Notes: generated by a model from the sequence alone, not told the origin. A stretch of 64,000 bases of DNA from Acidimicrobiales bacterium (GCA_035316325.1 DATHJB010000216.1:1-64000), one strand, 5' to 3'. Shown: positions 15,078-23,940, counted from the first letter of the stretch. Program-made: numbers and translations.

Positions 15078-16916
15078 GTGGCGGAGGGGAACGGGTGGGT
15101 GGCGGCGGTGGGGGACCGGGCGGTCCTGTTGCGGGCGGCCCGTGATGCGAGCCCCCTCCTGGCGGCTGTCGCCGGCGGGGTGGCGGTCCTCTCGGCGTGC
15201 CTGCCGCCGGCCTTCAACGTGGCCGCCGGAATCGTGGCGGGACGGGCCGAGGAGGCGGTGCGGGCGGGCGACGACACGACCGGCCGGGTGGCGCCCGCCT
15301 TCGTCGTCGCCGCCCTCGTGTACCTCGCCGTGCACGTGGCCGGCCCGGTGCGGGAGGCGCTGAGCTCGGCGCTGATGCGGCGGGTCGACGCCGCGCTGAC
15401 GGTCGACGTGATGCGGGCGGTGTCGCGTCCCCGCGGCGTCGCCCACCTGGAGGACCCGGCCGTGCTCGACCTGATGGCCCAGGCCCAGGGCGTGGTCACC
15501 GTGGCGACGCCGGGGATGGGCGTCTACCACGCCTACCAGGTGCTGGCGCAGCGCCTGCAGGGGCTCCTGTCGCTGGTGCTCCTGGCCGGCTTCTCGCCAC
15601 CGCTGGCCGCCGGTCTCGGCGTCGCCCACGTGGTGGCCTACCGCTGGCGCCGCTGGCACTGGGGCCAGGTGACCGCCGCGGTGATGGGTCGCACCGAGGG
15701 CCTGCGCCGCTCACAGTACGTCCGCCGGCTGGCGGTCGAGCCCGAGGCGGCCAAGGAGGCCCGGGTGTTCTCGCTGGCCGGCTGGCTCCGCGGCAGCTAC
15801 CGCCGCGAGTACCTCGCCGTGATGGACGACGTGTGGCGCCGGCGCCGCAGCGGCGGGCCGGTGGCCCTGGCGGTGGCCGGGATGCTGCTGGCGATCGAGG
15901 GCGGGGCGATCGCCCTGGTGGCGCAGGCCGCGGTCGACGGCCGGATCGGCCTGGCGGCGGCGCTGGTCTACGCCCAGGTGACGATCGCGGCGTCGAGCCT
16001 GAGCCAGTTCGGCGAGGGCTTCCTCTTCGTCGCCGACGCGGCCGCCGCCACCCGCCGCCTCCGGGCGCTGGAGCGAGCCGTGCCCACCAGGGCCACCGTC
16101 GGCGAGCGGGACGCCGACGGCCTGCCCCGGCGGGCCATCCGGTTCGAAGGCGTGCACTTCGCCTACCCGGGTACGACCGTCCCGGTGTACGACGGCCTCG
16201 ACCTGGAGATCGAGGCCGGCCGGTCGCTGGCGATCGTGGGGGAGAACGGCGCCGGCAAGACGACGCTGGTCAAGCTGCTGGCCCGCCTCTACGAGCCGAC
16301 CGGCGGGCGCATCACCGCCGACGGCGTCGACCTCCGCGACCTCGACGCCGCCTCGTGGCAGCGCCGGATGGCGGCCCTGTTCCAGGACTTCGTCCCCTAC
16401 AAGCTGTCGGCCGCCGACAACGTCGCGTTCGGCGCCCTCCACGTCGAGCGAACGCCGGAGCGGCTCGATCGAGCGGCATCGGCGGCCGGTGCCCAGGGTG
16501 TGGTCGCCAAGCTGCCGCACGGCTGGGACACGGTGCTGAGCCGCCAGTTCGACGACGGCACCGACCTGTCCGGCGGCGAGTGGCAGCGCCTCGCCCTGGC
16601 CCGGGCCGTCTACGCCGTGCAGGCGGGCGCCGGCGTCCTGGTGCTCGACGAGCCCACCGCCGCGCTCGACGTCCGCGGCGAGGCCGAGGTCTACGACCGC
16701 TTCCTCGACCTCACCCGTGGCCTCACCACGATCGTGGTGTCGCACCGCTTCTCGACCGTGCGCCGGGCCGACCGGATCGTGGTGGTCGAGCACGGCCGGG
16801 TGGTGGAGGACGGCACCCACGACCAGCTGGTCGCCGCCGGTGGGCGGTACGCGGTGATGTACGACCTCCAGGCCGCCCGCTTCCGCGACGACGACGGCGA
16901 GTTGAGCCGTGCCTGA
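15078..16916 (+). CDS. ABC transporter, fused permease/ATP-binding protein (first half of a pair)
   Basis: A 612-residue half-transporter. The membrane domain covers about residues 1-330. The ATP-binding domain contains Walker A IVGENGAGKTTLVKLL, the canonical signature LSGGEWQRLALARA, Walker B VLVLDEPTAALD and the switch histidine in VVSHRFSTV. This is the exporter type that works as a heterodimer with the next gene, which overlaps its stop by 8 bp. The likely substrate is a peptide, lipid or drug; no biosynthetic gene nearby decides it. The GTG at 15078 is chosen because upstream sequence lacks protein-like character. Confidence 0.88.
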   Translation: MAEGNGWVAAVGDRAVLLRAARDASPLLAAVAGGVAVLSACLPPAFNVAAGIVAGRAEEAVRAGDDTTGRVAPAFVVAALVYLAVHVAGPVREALSSALMRRVDAALTVDVMRAVSRPRGVAHLEDPAVLDLMAQAQGVVTVATPGMGVYHAYQVLAQRLQGLLSLVLLAGFSPPLAAGLGVAHVVAYRWRRWHWGQVTAAVMGRTEGLRRSQYVRRLAVEPEAAKEARVFSLAGWLRGSYRREYLAVMDDVWRRRRSGGPVALAVAGMLLAIEGGAIALVAQAAVDGRIGLAAALVYAQVTIAASSLSQFGEGFLFVADAAAATRRLRALERAVPTRATVGERDADGLPRRAIRFEGVHFAYPGTTVPVYDGLDLEIEAGRSLAIVGENGAGKTTLVKLLARLYEPTGGRITADGVDLRDLDAASWQRRMAALFQDFVPYKLSAADNVAFGALHVERTPERLDRAASAAGAQGVVAKLPHGWDTVLSRQFDDGTDLSGGEWQRLALARAVYAVQAGAGVLVLDEPTAALDVRGEAEVYDRFLDLTRGLTTIVVSHRFSTVRRADRIVVVEHGRVVEDGTHDQLVAAGGRYAVMYDLQAARFRDDDGELSRA

Positions 16917-18705
16917 GACCCTCGCCAACCTCGGGGTGATGCTGCGGTCGTCGTGGCGGGCCGACCGCACCCGCTCGATCGGCGCCCTCCTCGCGACCGC
17001 GCTCGTCCCCGTCACCCGGCCGCTCCGGGCGATCGGCCTCGGAGTCATGGCCGACGGGATCGTGGCCCAGGACTCGGGCACGGCTCTGCGCGGCGTCGCC
17101 ATCGTCGCCGGCCTCACCGCCGCCAACCGGATGCTCGACTGGGCGTCGGTCACCGTCCGTATGCGCCTGCGGGAGCACACCATCCTCTTCCTCGACGAGG
17201 AGGTGATCGAGCTGTCGGCCCGGGCGCCGAGCCTGGAGCACCACGAGCGCCCCGAGCACCAGGACCAGATGGAGCTCCTGCGCAGCGACCGCCACTACCT
17301 GGTGAACCCGTTCATGCCGATCGCCTGGTCGCTGGCCGCGGTGGTGCAGCTGGTGGCCACGATCGCGGTGTTCGCCGGCCTGCACCCGGCGCTGGGGCTG
17401 CTGCCGCTGGCCGGCGTCCCCGCCCTGGTCCTGGGCCTGCGGGCCGAGGCCTGGTGGGAGGACGCCCGCGAGCAGACCGCCCAGGACAGCCGCCTCGGCA
17501 TCCACCTGATGGAGCTGGCCACCCAGCCGGCGGCGGGCAAGGAGGTGCGGATCTTCGACCTCGGCGACGAGCTGGTCGACCGCTACCAGGAGCTCATGCG
17601 CCGCATCGAGCGCCGCCACGCCGCGGTCGACGTGCGGGCCGCCCTCACCCTGTCGGTGGCCTGGGCGCTGTTCGCCGTCGCCTACATGACCGCGGTCGGG
17701 TTCGTGGCGGGCCAGGTGGTCGACGGCGCCCTGTCGGTGGGTGCGGTCGTCCTGACGCTGAGCCTGGGTGCCCAGATCAACGGCCAGCTGGCGGAGCTGG
17801 TGGACAACGCCACCTGGTTCTCGCGCACCTCCCGGGCCGTCAGCCGCTACCGCTGGCTCACCCGCTACGTCGCCGAGACCGAGGCGGCCACCGCGCCCGC
17901 CCGCCCCGCGGCCGCGCCCGACACGCTGCGCGACGGCATCACGTTCGCCGGTGTCGCCTTCGCCTACCCGGGCACCGACCGCCCGGTGCTCGACGGCGTC
18001 GACCTGCACCTCCCTGCAGGGTCGACCGTCGCGATCGTGGGGGAGAACGGTGCCGGCAAGACGACCCTGGTCAAGCTCCTGCTGCGCTTCTACGAGCCGA
18101 CCGCCGGGCGCATCACCGTCGACGGCGTCGACCTGGCCGACATCCCGGTGGACGACTGGCGGGTCCGCACGTCGGGTGCCTTCCAGGACTTCGCCCACCT
18201 CCAGCTGGTGGCCCGCCACTCGATCGGCGTCGGCTGGCTCCCGCACGCCGACGACGACGCGGCGGTGGCCGAGGCGACCACCCGTGCCGCGGCCGGTGAC
18301 CTCCACCAGGTCCTGCCCCAGGGCCTGGCCACCCAGCTGGGACGGGAGTTCGAGGACGGCACCGAGCTGTCGATCGGCCAGTGGCAGAAGGTGGCGGTGT
18401 CGCGGGCGATGATGCGGGCGGCGCCGCTGCTGCTGGTGCTCGACGAGCCCACCGCCAGCCTCGACGCCCCCACCGAGCACGAGCTGTTCGACCACTTCAC
18501 CGGCGTCGCCCGGGTGGTGGCCCAGGAGACCGGGGCGATCACCGTGCTGGTGAGCCACCGCTTCTCCACGGTCCGCACCGCCGACCTCGTGGTGGTCGTG
18601 GCCGGCAACCGGGTGGCCGAGACCGGCACCCACGAGGAGCTGGTCGCCCGCCCCGGTGGCCTGTACGCCGAGCTGTACGGCCTCCAGGCCCGCAGCTACA
18701 CGTGA
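16909..18705 (+). CDS. ABC transporter, fused permease/ATP-binding protein (second half of the pair)
   Basis: A 598-residue partner of the preceding gene with about six hydrophobic helices in residues 20-320. Walker A is again IVGENGAGKTTLVKLL and Walker B is LLVLDEPTASLD. The signature motif is altered to LSIGQWQKVAVSRA, where the first conserved Gly of LSGGQ is Ile. The two halves therefore form one standard and one altered nucleotide site, as in asymmetric heterodimeric exporters. The GTG start overlaps the upstream stop, so the genes are coupled. The Q-loop reads GAFQDFAHLQL in this gene and ALFQDFVPYKL in its partner. Confidence 0.9.
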   Translation: MPETLANLGVMLRSSWRADRTRSIGALLATALVPVTRPLRAIGLGVMADGIVAQDSGTALRGVAIVAGLTAANRMLDWASVTVRMRLREHTILFLDEEVIELSARAPSLEHHERPEHQDQMELLRSDRHYLVNPFMPIAWSLAAVVQLVATIAVFAGLHPALGLLPLAGVPALVLGLRAEAWWEDAREQTAQDSRLGIHLMELATQPAAGKEVRIFDLGDELVDRYQELMRRIERRHAAVDVRAALTLSVAWALFAVAYMTAVGFVAGQVVDGALSVGAVVLTLSLGAQINGQLAELVDNATWFSRTSRAVSRYRWLTRYVAETEAATAPARPAAAPDTLRDGITFAGVAFAYPGTDRPVLDGVDLHLPAGSTVAIVGENGAGKTTLVKLLLRFYEPTAGRITVDGVDLADIPVDDWRVRTSGAFQDFAHLQLVARHSIGVGWLPHADDDAAVAEATTRAAAGDLHQVLPQGLATQLGREFEDGTELSIGQWQKVAVSRAMMRAAPLLLVLDEPTASLDAPTEHELFDHFTGVARVVAQETGAITVLVSHRFSTVRTADLVVVVAGNRVAETGTHEELVARPGGLYAELYGLQARSYT

Positions 18706-18773
18706 TCGTCGCCCAATCCGGAGGGGAACCTGTCATAGTCCAGGGCGGGGACAGGTACTGGGGGGAGAACGAG

Positions 18774-20042
18774 ATGAGTGACGTCCGGTCTGGGCAGGGC
18801 GAGCCGCTCCGCGCATTGTTGGCGGCGTTGTCGGGGGCGGCGGGGGTGATCCACCTGGCGATGGTCCCGTCGCACATGGACGAGTGGGCGCTCGAGGGCG
18901 TCGCCTTCGCGGTCGCCGGCTGGTTCCAGCTGGCGTGGGCGGTGCTGGTGCTGACCCGCTCCCGCCGGGAGCTGCTGCGCCTCGGCCTCGCCGCCAACCT
19001 GCTGTTCGTGGGGGCGTGGGCGGTGACGCGCACCGCGGGCTCGCCGTTCGGGCCGCACGCCGGTCACGCCGAGTCGGCCTCGCTGATCGACCTCACCACC
19101 GTCGGCCTGCAGCTGGCGCTGGTGGCGCTGGCGGCCGTCGCCCTGTTCCGGCCGACGCTCGGGGCCGCGCTCGGACGGTCGCTCCCGACCGTCACCGCGA
19201 CGGCGGCGGTCGTGGTGGTCGTCGCCAGCGTCGCCCTGGCGTCGCCGTCGGCCCGCAACCACGCCCACACCAGCCACGGGGAGCACGGCGACGGCCACGA
19301 CGAGGCCGCCGGCTCGGGCCACGACCACGAGGCGATGGCCAACCCCGCCGCCGCCAGCACGGGTGACGACCGGGGGCTGTCGTCGCTGCGCAACGGCCAC
19401 CACCACGAGATCGTCGCCGAGGAGCTCGACGCCGCCACCCAGGCCGACCTCGACGAGCAGCTGGCCGTGACCCGGGAGGTGGCGGCCCAGAACCCGACGG
19501 TCGCCGCCGCCGAGGCCAACGGCTACCGCCGCATCGGCCCCTACTTCCCCGGCATCGGCGCCCACTACGGGAGGATGGGCCCGGAGGAGACCAACCGCGC
19601 CGGCGTCATGGACCGCACCGCGCTGCTCCACCCGCTGGCCATCATCTACGAGGGCACCGAGCCCACGTCACAGGTGGCCGGCTTCATGTACCTGTCGCTC
19701 AGCGACACCGAGCCCGAGGGCTTCGCCGGGCCCAACGACGTGTGGCACTACCACGAGCAGCTCTGCCTGAAGTACCAGCCCGACGGCGAGATCGACGTGC
19801 CGTTCGGCCTCGACCGGCAGTCGACCGACGCCCAGTGCCAGGCGGCCGGCGGCAACATCCTGCCGGTGAGCCCCTGGATGGTGCACGTCTGGTCGGCGCC
19901 CGGCTGGGACGACGACCCGGACGTCGGCACGTTCGGCGAGGTCCACACCGACCTCACCTGCTCCGACGGCAGCTACCACATGCTGCCGGTCGACCAGTGG
20001 GCCGACCACCAGGACAGCATTTGCAGCAACGGCGCCGCCTGA
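18774..20042 (+). CDS. Membrane protein with His-rich metal-binding-like linker and an unrecognised C-terminal domain
   Basis: A 422-residue protein. Residues 10-160 contain about five hydrophobic helices. A His/Asp/Glu-rich segment follows (HAHTSHGEHGDGHDEA, then GHDHEAM) and looks like a metal-binding linker. The last 210 residues form a hydrophilic domain rich in Trp, Tyr and His (YFPGIGAHYGRM, DVWHYHEQLCLKY, MVHVWSAPGWDDD) with three or four Cys. I do not recognise this domain. If the helices place it outside, it could be a metal-dependent exported enzyme or metal sensor. The ATG has a GGGGGAGA ribosome site. It ends at a strong terminator. Confidence 0.75.
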   Translation: MSDVRSGQGEPLRALLAALSGAAGVIHLAMVPSHMDEWALEGVAFAVAGWFQLAWAVLVLTRSRRELLRLGLAANLLFVGAWAVTRTAGSPFGPHAGHAESASLIDLTTVGLQLALVALAAVALFRPTLGAALGRSLPTVTATAAVVVVVASVALASPSARNHAHTSHGEHGDGHDEAAGSGHDHEAMANPAAASTGDDRGLSSLRNGHHHEIVAEELDAATQADLDEQLAVTREVAAQNPTVAAAEANGYRRIGPYFPGIGAHYGRMGPEETNRAGVMDRTALLHPLAIIYEGTEPTSQVAGFMYLSLSDTEPEGFAGPNDVWHYHEQLCLKYQPDGEIDVPFGLDRQSTDAQCQAAGGNILPVSPWMVHVWSAPGWDDDPDVGTFGEVHTDLTCSDGSYHMLPVDQWADHQDSICSNGAA

Positions 20043-20072
20043 CCGCCCGCCAGCCAGGCGACGCCGTTGCTT

Positions 20073-20115
20073 GCGTGGCCGTGCCTCCCCGGTCAGGAGG
20101 GGGGCACGGCCACGC
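20073..20115. terminator. GC-rich bidirectional terminator
   Basis: A perfect 13-bp stem (20073-20085 with 20103-20115, GCGTGGCCGTGCC) is extended inward by CCCC/GGGG pairs. It lies between the convergent His-rich membrane protein and the hypothetical gene at 20137. It lacks the GAAAT tips of the palindrome family. Confidence 0.75.
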
Positions 20116-20136
20116 GGTCTCGCGCCGGAGCGACCT

Positions 20137-20946
20137 TCAGGAGGCCAGCGACGACGTCGCGATCCTCTCCCGCACGTGCGGGTAGGGGTCGTTGCGCAAG
20201 AGCTCGGGTGCCAGGTCCATGCAGTCCTGGGCGGCGCCCACCAGGCGGTACCACTGGGCGGGGACGGCGGCGCAGCCGTCGCGCAGCCCCAGCAGGCCGG
20301 CGGCCGCAGCGGCGACCCACGGCTCGCACCAGTGGGCGAGGCTGGCAGCCAGGCTGGCCAGCCGGTAGCCGGGTTGGGTGAGCGCCCAGATGCCGGCGTT
20401 CACGGCGTCGATCGGGCCGATGCCGCACAGCCGGGGCCGGGTCGGCTGGGAGCCGCTGGCCGGGCGGGTGGCCTCGGCGACGGCGACGGCGATCGGCTTG
20501 CAGGTGGCGAGCTCGATCGCGACGGGCACGGTCTGCGCGTCGAGGAGCTCGGAGGCGAGGGTCACGTAGGTGAGGCAGGCGCCCAGCACGTCGGGCGTGG
20601 CGCCGGCCGCCGCGGCGAGGAGGAGGGTGTCGTCGACGAGGTCGCTGCCGGCCCGGGCGACCGCCACGGGGAGCAGCCATCCGGTTGCCGGGACGCCCTG
20701 GTGGCGGCAGGCCACGTCGAGTGGTGCCTCGGCGTCGAGGTTGTCCTCGTCGGTGACGTAGCTGCGGCCGAGGTCGAGGAGCGCTGCGGTCACGGGTCCC
20801 CCGGCCTCGAAGCCGCCGGGCGCGCCGCGCCAGGCCTCAGCTCCGGCGACACCGAGGAGTCCGCCGGTCACGCGGCCTGGGCCGCGAGGAGGCTCTGCGA
20901 GGAGATTCACGTCGTTCCGCCACCTGTTGCAACGGCCATTCCCCAT
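20137..20946 (-). CDS. Hypothetical protein
   Basis: A frame of 269 codons with actinobacterial codon bias. The product is Ala/Leu-rich and mostly helical, with scattered Cys (DVACRHQG, GACLTYV, ELATCKP, RLCGIG, HWCEPW). No signal peptide, membrane helix or known motif is evident. The C-terminal half (GYRLASLAASLAHWCEPWVA) looks like packed helical repeats. The start is uncertain: an ATG at 20946 has an AAGG too close to it, and a GTG at 20793 is an alternative. It is probably a cytoplasmic protein of unknown role beside the DUF397/XRE pair. Confidence 0.6.
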   Translation of the reverse strand: MGNGRCNRWRNDVNLLAEPPRGPGRVTGGLLGVAGAEAWRGAPGGFEAGGPVTAALLDLGRSYVTDEDNLDAEAPLDVACRHQGVPATGWLLPVAVARAGSDLVDDTLLLAAAAGATPDVLGACLTYVTLASELLDAQTVPVAIELATCKPIAVAVAEATRPASGSQPTRPRLCGIGPIDAVNAGIWALTQPGYRLASLAASLAHWCEPWVAAAAAGLLGLRDGCAAVPAQWYRLVGAAQDCMDLAPELLRNDPYPHVRERIATSSLAS

Positions 20947-21097
20947 CCTTCATGGCTGCTGTTGATACGGATCGGACCTTGCGTCAGCTCTGCGAGTTGC
21001 ACAGTCCAGAATTACTGACCGTCCTCAGTATCCATCCGTACGGGCCCGACCGCAAGGGTTTCGGCCCTTGGTTGACAGGATTGTCACAAACGGGAAA

Positions 21098-21133
21098 GGC
21101 CGGAGCTGTCGCAGGTGGACGACAGCTCCGGCC
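21098..21133 (-). terminator. Intrinsic terminator of the DUF397 gene
   Basis: A perfect 14-bp stem (21098-21111 with 21120-21133; GGCCGGAGCTGTCG) with an 8-base loop, followed on the minus strand by a TTT tract. It sits 24 bp beyond the DUF397 stop. The rest of 20947-21097 holds no convincing gene; a TTGACA at 21072 has no matching -10. Confidence 0.85.
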
Positions 21134-21156
21134 AGGTATTTCGGCAGGTCAGACGG

Positions 21157-21369
21157 CTACCTGCGGTTGAACTCCCCCTTCGAGGCACCGTCGAGGAACG
21201 CATCCCACTCCGACGGCGTGAACTCCAGCACCGGGCCCAGCCCCTGCTCCTTCGAGTCGCGCACCCCCACGTAGCCGTCGGCAGCGAAAGCCACCTCGAC
21301 GCAGTTGTCGCCCGCGCTCGACATGGTGGATTTGCGCCAGTTGGTAAACCTGCTCGGCTCAGTCACCAC
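21157..21369 (-). CDS. DUF397 domain protein
   Basis: A 70-residue protein consisting of one DUF397 domain: NWRKSTMSSAGDNCVEVAF, then GVRDSKEQG and the C-terminal FTPSEWDAFLDGASKGEF. In actinomycetes such proteins are encoded next to Scr1/DUF5753 XRE regulators. They behave as paired regulator/antagonist systems, described for some pairs as toxin-antitoxin-like. Here the partner XRE gene is divergent, with an AT-richer operator region between. The start is a GTG at 21369, and the gene ends at a strong intrinsic terminator. The biological output of the pair is unknown. Confidence 0.92.
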   Translation of the reverse strand: MVTEPSRFTNWRKSTMSSAGDNCVEVAFAADGYVGVRDSKEQGLGPVLEFTPSEWDAFLDGASKGEFNRR

Positions 21370-21469
21370 ATCACCCCTTTCCGTACTGACCGGTGACTCG
21401 GTCGGACCACTTACCTGTACTGTCCAAACTTCCTGAATGTGCAGTATCTATCGACAGAGGGCATCCTGC

Positions 21470-21488
21470 AAGTGCAGTCGTTGCACTT
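21470..21488. promoter_or_regulatory. Operator-like palindrome between DUF397 and XRE genes
   Basis: AAGTGCA-GTCGT-TGCACTT, a perfect 7-bp inverted repeat, lies in a locally AT-richer divergent region (21370-21563). Its right half overlaps TTGCAC, a possible -35. A similar half-site (TGTGCAG) occurs at 21438. It is a good candidate binding site for the adjacent XRE regulator. Confidence 0.55.
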
Positions 21489-21563
21489 TCTGACGTGGGT
21501 ATCAGTAGCCCGCGCGCGCAAGACCACGTAATGTGCGGGAGAGGCGGCTGTCCGGAGGACCGA

Positions 21564-22421
21564 ATGATCAGCCCTTACGTACGTCGCATGCGACTTGCGG
21601 CCGAGTTGAGGTCGCTGCGAACGCAGGCGGGACTCACCCACGAGCAACTGGCGAAGGCGATCGGTCAGAGCCGCGCACAGATCTCGCGGCTGGAGAACGG
21701 CCACGTGGTCGACCAGGCCGACATCATCCGCATCCTCGACGCGCTCGAGGTCGACGGCGAGCGCTGGACGCAGATCGTCACCATCGCCCGTGAGGCCGGC
21801 GAGCGGGGCTGGTGGGAGTCGAACAAGGCGATGGGCGAGCGCCAGGCGCTGTACGCCAACCTCGAGGCCGGCGCCGAGACCATCCGGGAGTTCCAGATGA
21901 CGTTCGTGCCCGGCCTGCTGCAGACGCCCGAGTTCACCCGGGCGCGGATCGACGCCGAGAAGCGCTCCGGTCCGGCCGGCTACGCCGCCGACAAGGTGAT
22001 CGAGGCCCGCAACCAGCGGCAGCGGATGCTGCGCCGTCCCGGCGGGCCCACCTACGAAGTGATCATCGACGAGCTGGCGATCCGGCGGGTGGCCGCACCG
22101 CCCGAGGTCCTCAAGGCCCAGCTCTACCACGTCGCCGCCCGGGTCAACGGCGAGCCCCACACCACCGTGCAGGTGCTTCCGATCGAAGCGGTGATCGACG
22201 GCTACGCCGTGCCCCGCTCGGCGTTCTCGATCTACACCTTCCCCGACCCGGGCGACCCGGTGGTCGTGGCGGTCGACACCGTCACCGACGACCTGATGCT
22301 CACCGAGGAGTCGGCGGTGAAGCGCTACGACGAGCTGTTCACCCGCCTGCAGGCCGCGGCGCTGCCCGTCGACGTCAGCCTCGAGCTGCTGATCAAGACC
22401 GCCAACAAGACCCGGACGTAG
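21564..22421 (+). CDS. XRE-family regulator with Scr1/DUF5753 domain
   Basis: A 285-residue protein. The N-terminal helix-turn-helix spans residues 8-65 (ELRSLRTQAGLTHEQLAKAI, SRAQISRLENG). The DUF5753/Scr1 domain fills residues 85-280, with its usual landmarks IREFQMTFVPGLLQTPEF, a segment of type RQRMLRR, YEVIIDELAIRR and VLPIEAVIDGY. This is the standard partner of DUF397 proteins in actinomycetes. The ATG at 21564 has GGAGGA seven bases upstream. It is divergent from DUF397 with a shared palindromic operator candidate. Confidence 0.93.
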   Translation: MISPYVRRMRLAAELRSLRTQAGLTHEQLAKAIGQSRAQISRLENGHVVDQADIIRILDALEVDGERWTQIVTIAREAGERGWWESNKAMGERQALYANLEAGAETIREFQMTFVPGLLQTPEFTRARIDAEKRSGPAGYAADKVIEARNQRQRMLRRPGGPTYEVIIDELAIRRVAAPPEVLKAQLYHVAARVNGEPHTTVQVLPIEAVIDGYAVPRSAFSIYTFPDPGDPVVVAVDTVTDDLMLTEESAVKRYDELFTRLQAAALPVDVSLELLIKTANKTRT

Positions 22422-22442
22422 GCGCCGGGCCGGGCTGCCGGC

Positions 22443-23870
22443 TCAGGCCGGGAAGCTGCGGACGACCTGGGTGCGGGAGAAGCGGCCGCCGGTGAGGAGG
22501 CGGGCGATCTCGTCGCTGCCCTTGCTCTCCAGCGACCAGGCGGCGCCCCAGGGGAAGCACGTGGCCTCGATGGCCCGCTCGGACAGGCCGTCGGCCCGGC
22601 CCCGGGCGACCTGGGCCCGCACGCCGGTCAGCCAGTCGAGCTTGCGGCGCAGGGCCTGCTTGGGGTCCTGGCGCACCACCACGCCGGGGACGTCGGGCAC
22701 GTCGGCGCGCTGGGTGTGGACGTGGCCGTGCGCCTCCACCAGCACCGAGATGTCGAGGTCGAGGAGGCGTTCGAGGGTCGTGACCAGGGCGTCGCCGTCG
22801 ACGTCCTCGTTCGGGGTGGAGAAGTAGGCGCCGAGGAACGTGTCGCCGGCCAGCAGGACGCCCTCGTCGGGGTCGTGGAACACCACGTGGTCGGAGCTGT
22901 GGCCGGGGGCGGGGAGCACGTCGAGGGCACCGTGGCGGGTCGGCAGGCGGTCGTCCACCGTCTCGGCGCTCAGGGGCGACAGCGGCGGGATGTCGCCGAT
23001 GACCGCCTTGCGCCACCAGGGCAACCGGTAGGGCTCGTGCAGCTGCCGGGCGACGGCCGGCGGGACGACGAGGCGGGCGCCGGTCCGCTCCGCCAGCCAT
23101 TCGAGGTTGCCGACGTGCTCCTCGTGGGCGTGGGTGGCGGTCACGGTGTCGATCGTGGGGCCGCGGCGAGCGAGGTGGGCGAGGTGACGGTCGATGCTGC
23201 GCCGCATGCGGGTGGCGCCCGGGTCGACGGCGACTCCGTCGTAGACGCAGAGGGTGAAGCGCTCGCCGAACAGGATCGGCACGACGGCCGTGGGCAGGCC
23301 CGACAGGAAGCAGATCGTGAGGCGGTCGTCGAGTAGGTGGACCTGCCGGCCCCACGTCTGGGCGTAGGCGCCGACCTGGCCGAGCTGGCGGGACACGGTG
23401 GCGGCCAGGACGATCGGCAGGCGCAGCAGCAGCTCGGCGGTGTAGCAGGCCCAGAACGGCCCGAACGGCGACAGCGGTCGCGGCTCGACGCCGTGGTGGG
23501 GGATGCCGCCTCGGGCCCGGATCAGCTCCCAGCGGCTCTCGGTGACCGCCCGGGTGATGCGCTCGCCCAGCCGCGATCCGGCCCGGGTGGCGGCCAGCCG
23601 GGCGACCGGGGCGAAGGCGGGCAGCACTCCGAGCAGGTGGCGGACGGCGGGCCAGTTGGTGAGAACCTCGCCGTCGGCGGTGACGAGGTGGAGGTCACGC
23701 AGGCAGGTGAGCTCGTCGAGGTCCGGGTGGAGGGCCTGTACGTCGCTGCGCTGGACCGGCCGGCACTCGGTGGCGCCGAGCCGGTCGAAGAACCGCACCC
23801 AGGCGACGCCGGCCTGGCAGACGACGCACTGCTCGTCGTAGAGCACGATCGTCCGCCCCGGTTCCGGCAC
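22443..23870 (-). CDS. DUF393 (thiol-disulfide DCC family) fused to a metallo-beta-lactamase-fold hydrolase
   Basis: A 475-residue two-domain protein. Residues 5-125 are a DUF393/DCC domain with the redox motif in LYDEQCVVCQAGVAWVRFFD (DxxCxxC). The rest, from about 190, is a metallo-beta-lactamase fold: THAHEEHVGNLEW (HxHxEH, where the usual Asp is Glu), PAPGHSSDHVVFHDP, LLAGDTFLG and EAHGHVHTQ. A C-terminal helical tail is typical of the MBL glyoxalase/SoxH group. I do not know this fusion as a standard architecture. A combined thiol-redox and hydrolase role on a thiol substrate is a guess. GTG start at 23870 without a clear ribosome site. Confidence 0.85.
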   Translation of the reverse strand: MPEPGRTIVLYDEQCVVCQAGVAWVRFFDRLGATECRPVQRSDVQALHPDLDELTCLRDLHLVTADGEVLTNWPAVRHLLGVLPAFAPVARLAATRAGSRLGERITRAVTESRWELIRARGGIPHHGVEPRPLSPFGPFWACYTAELLLRLPIVLAATVSRQLGQVGAYAQTWGRQVHLLDDRLTICFLSGLPTAVVPILFGERFTLCVYDGVAVDPGATRMRRSIDRHLAHLARRGPTIDTVTATHAHEEHVGNLEWLAERTGARLVVPPAVARQLHEPYRLPWWRKAVIGDIPPLSPLSAETVDDRLPTRHGALDVLPAPGHSSDHVVFHDPDEGVLLAGDTFLGAYFSTPNEDVDGDALVTTLERLLDLDISVLVEAHGHVHTQRADVPDVPGVVVRQDPKQALRRKLDWLTGVRAQVARGRADGLSERAIEATCFPWGAAWSLESKGSDEIARLLTGGRFSRTQVVRSFPA

Positions 23871-23892
23871 GGCCGTGATGGTAGATCCCGAC

Positions 23893-23940
23893 CGAAATCT
23901 CGACAGGAGTGGTCGCTATGGCGCCACCTCTGTCGAGATT

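Noticed and set aside
20952-21170. A 72-codon plus-strand frame between the hypothetical gene and DUF397
   Set aside because: It lacks a ribosome site, runs through the DUF397 terminator stem and has no protein-like features.
23871-23940. A promoter or riboswitch for the ECF ATPase
   Set aside because: The gap is almost fully occupied by palindrome copy B, and the ATPase gene reads towards it, not from it.
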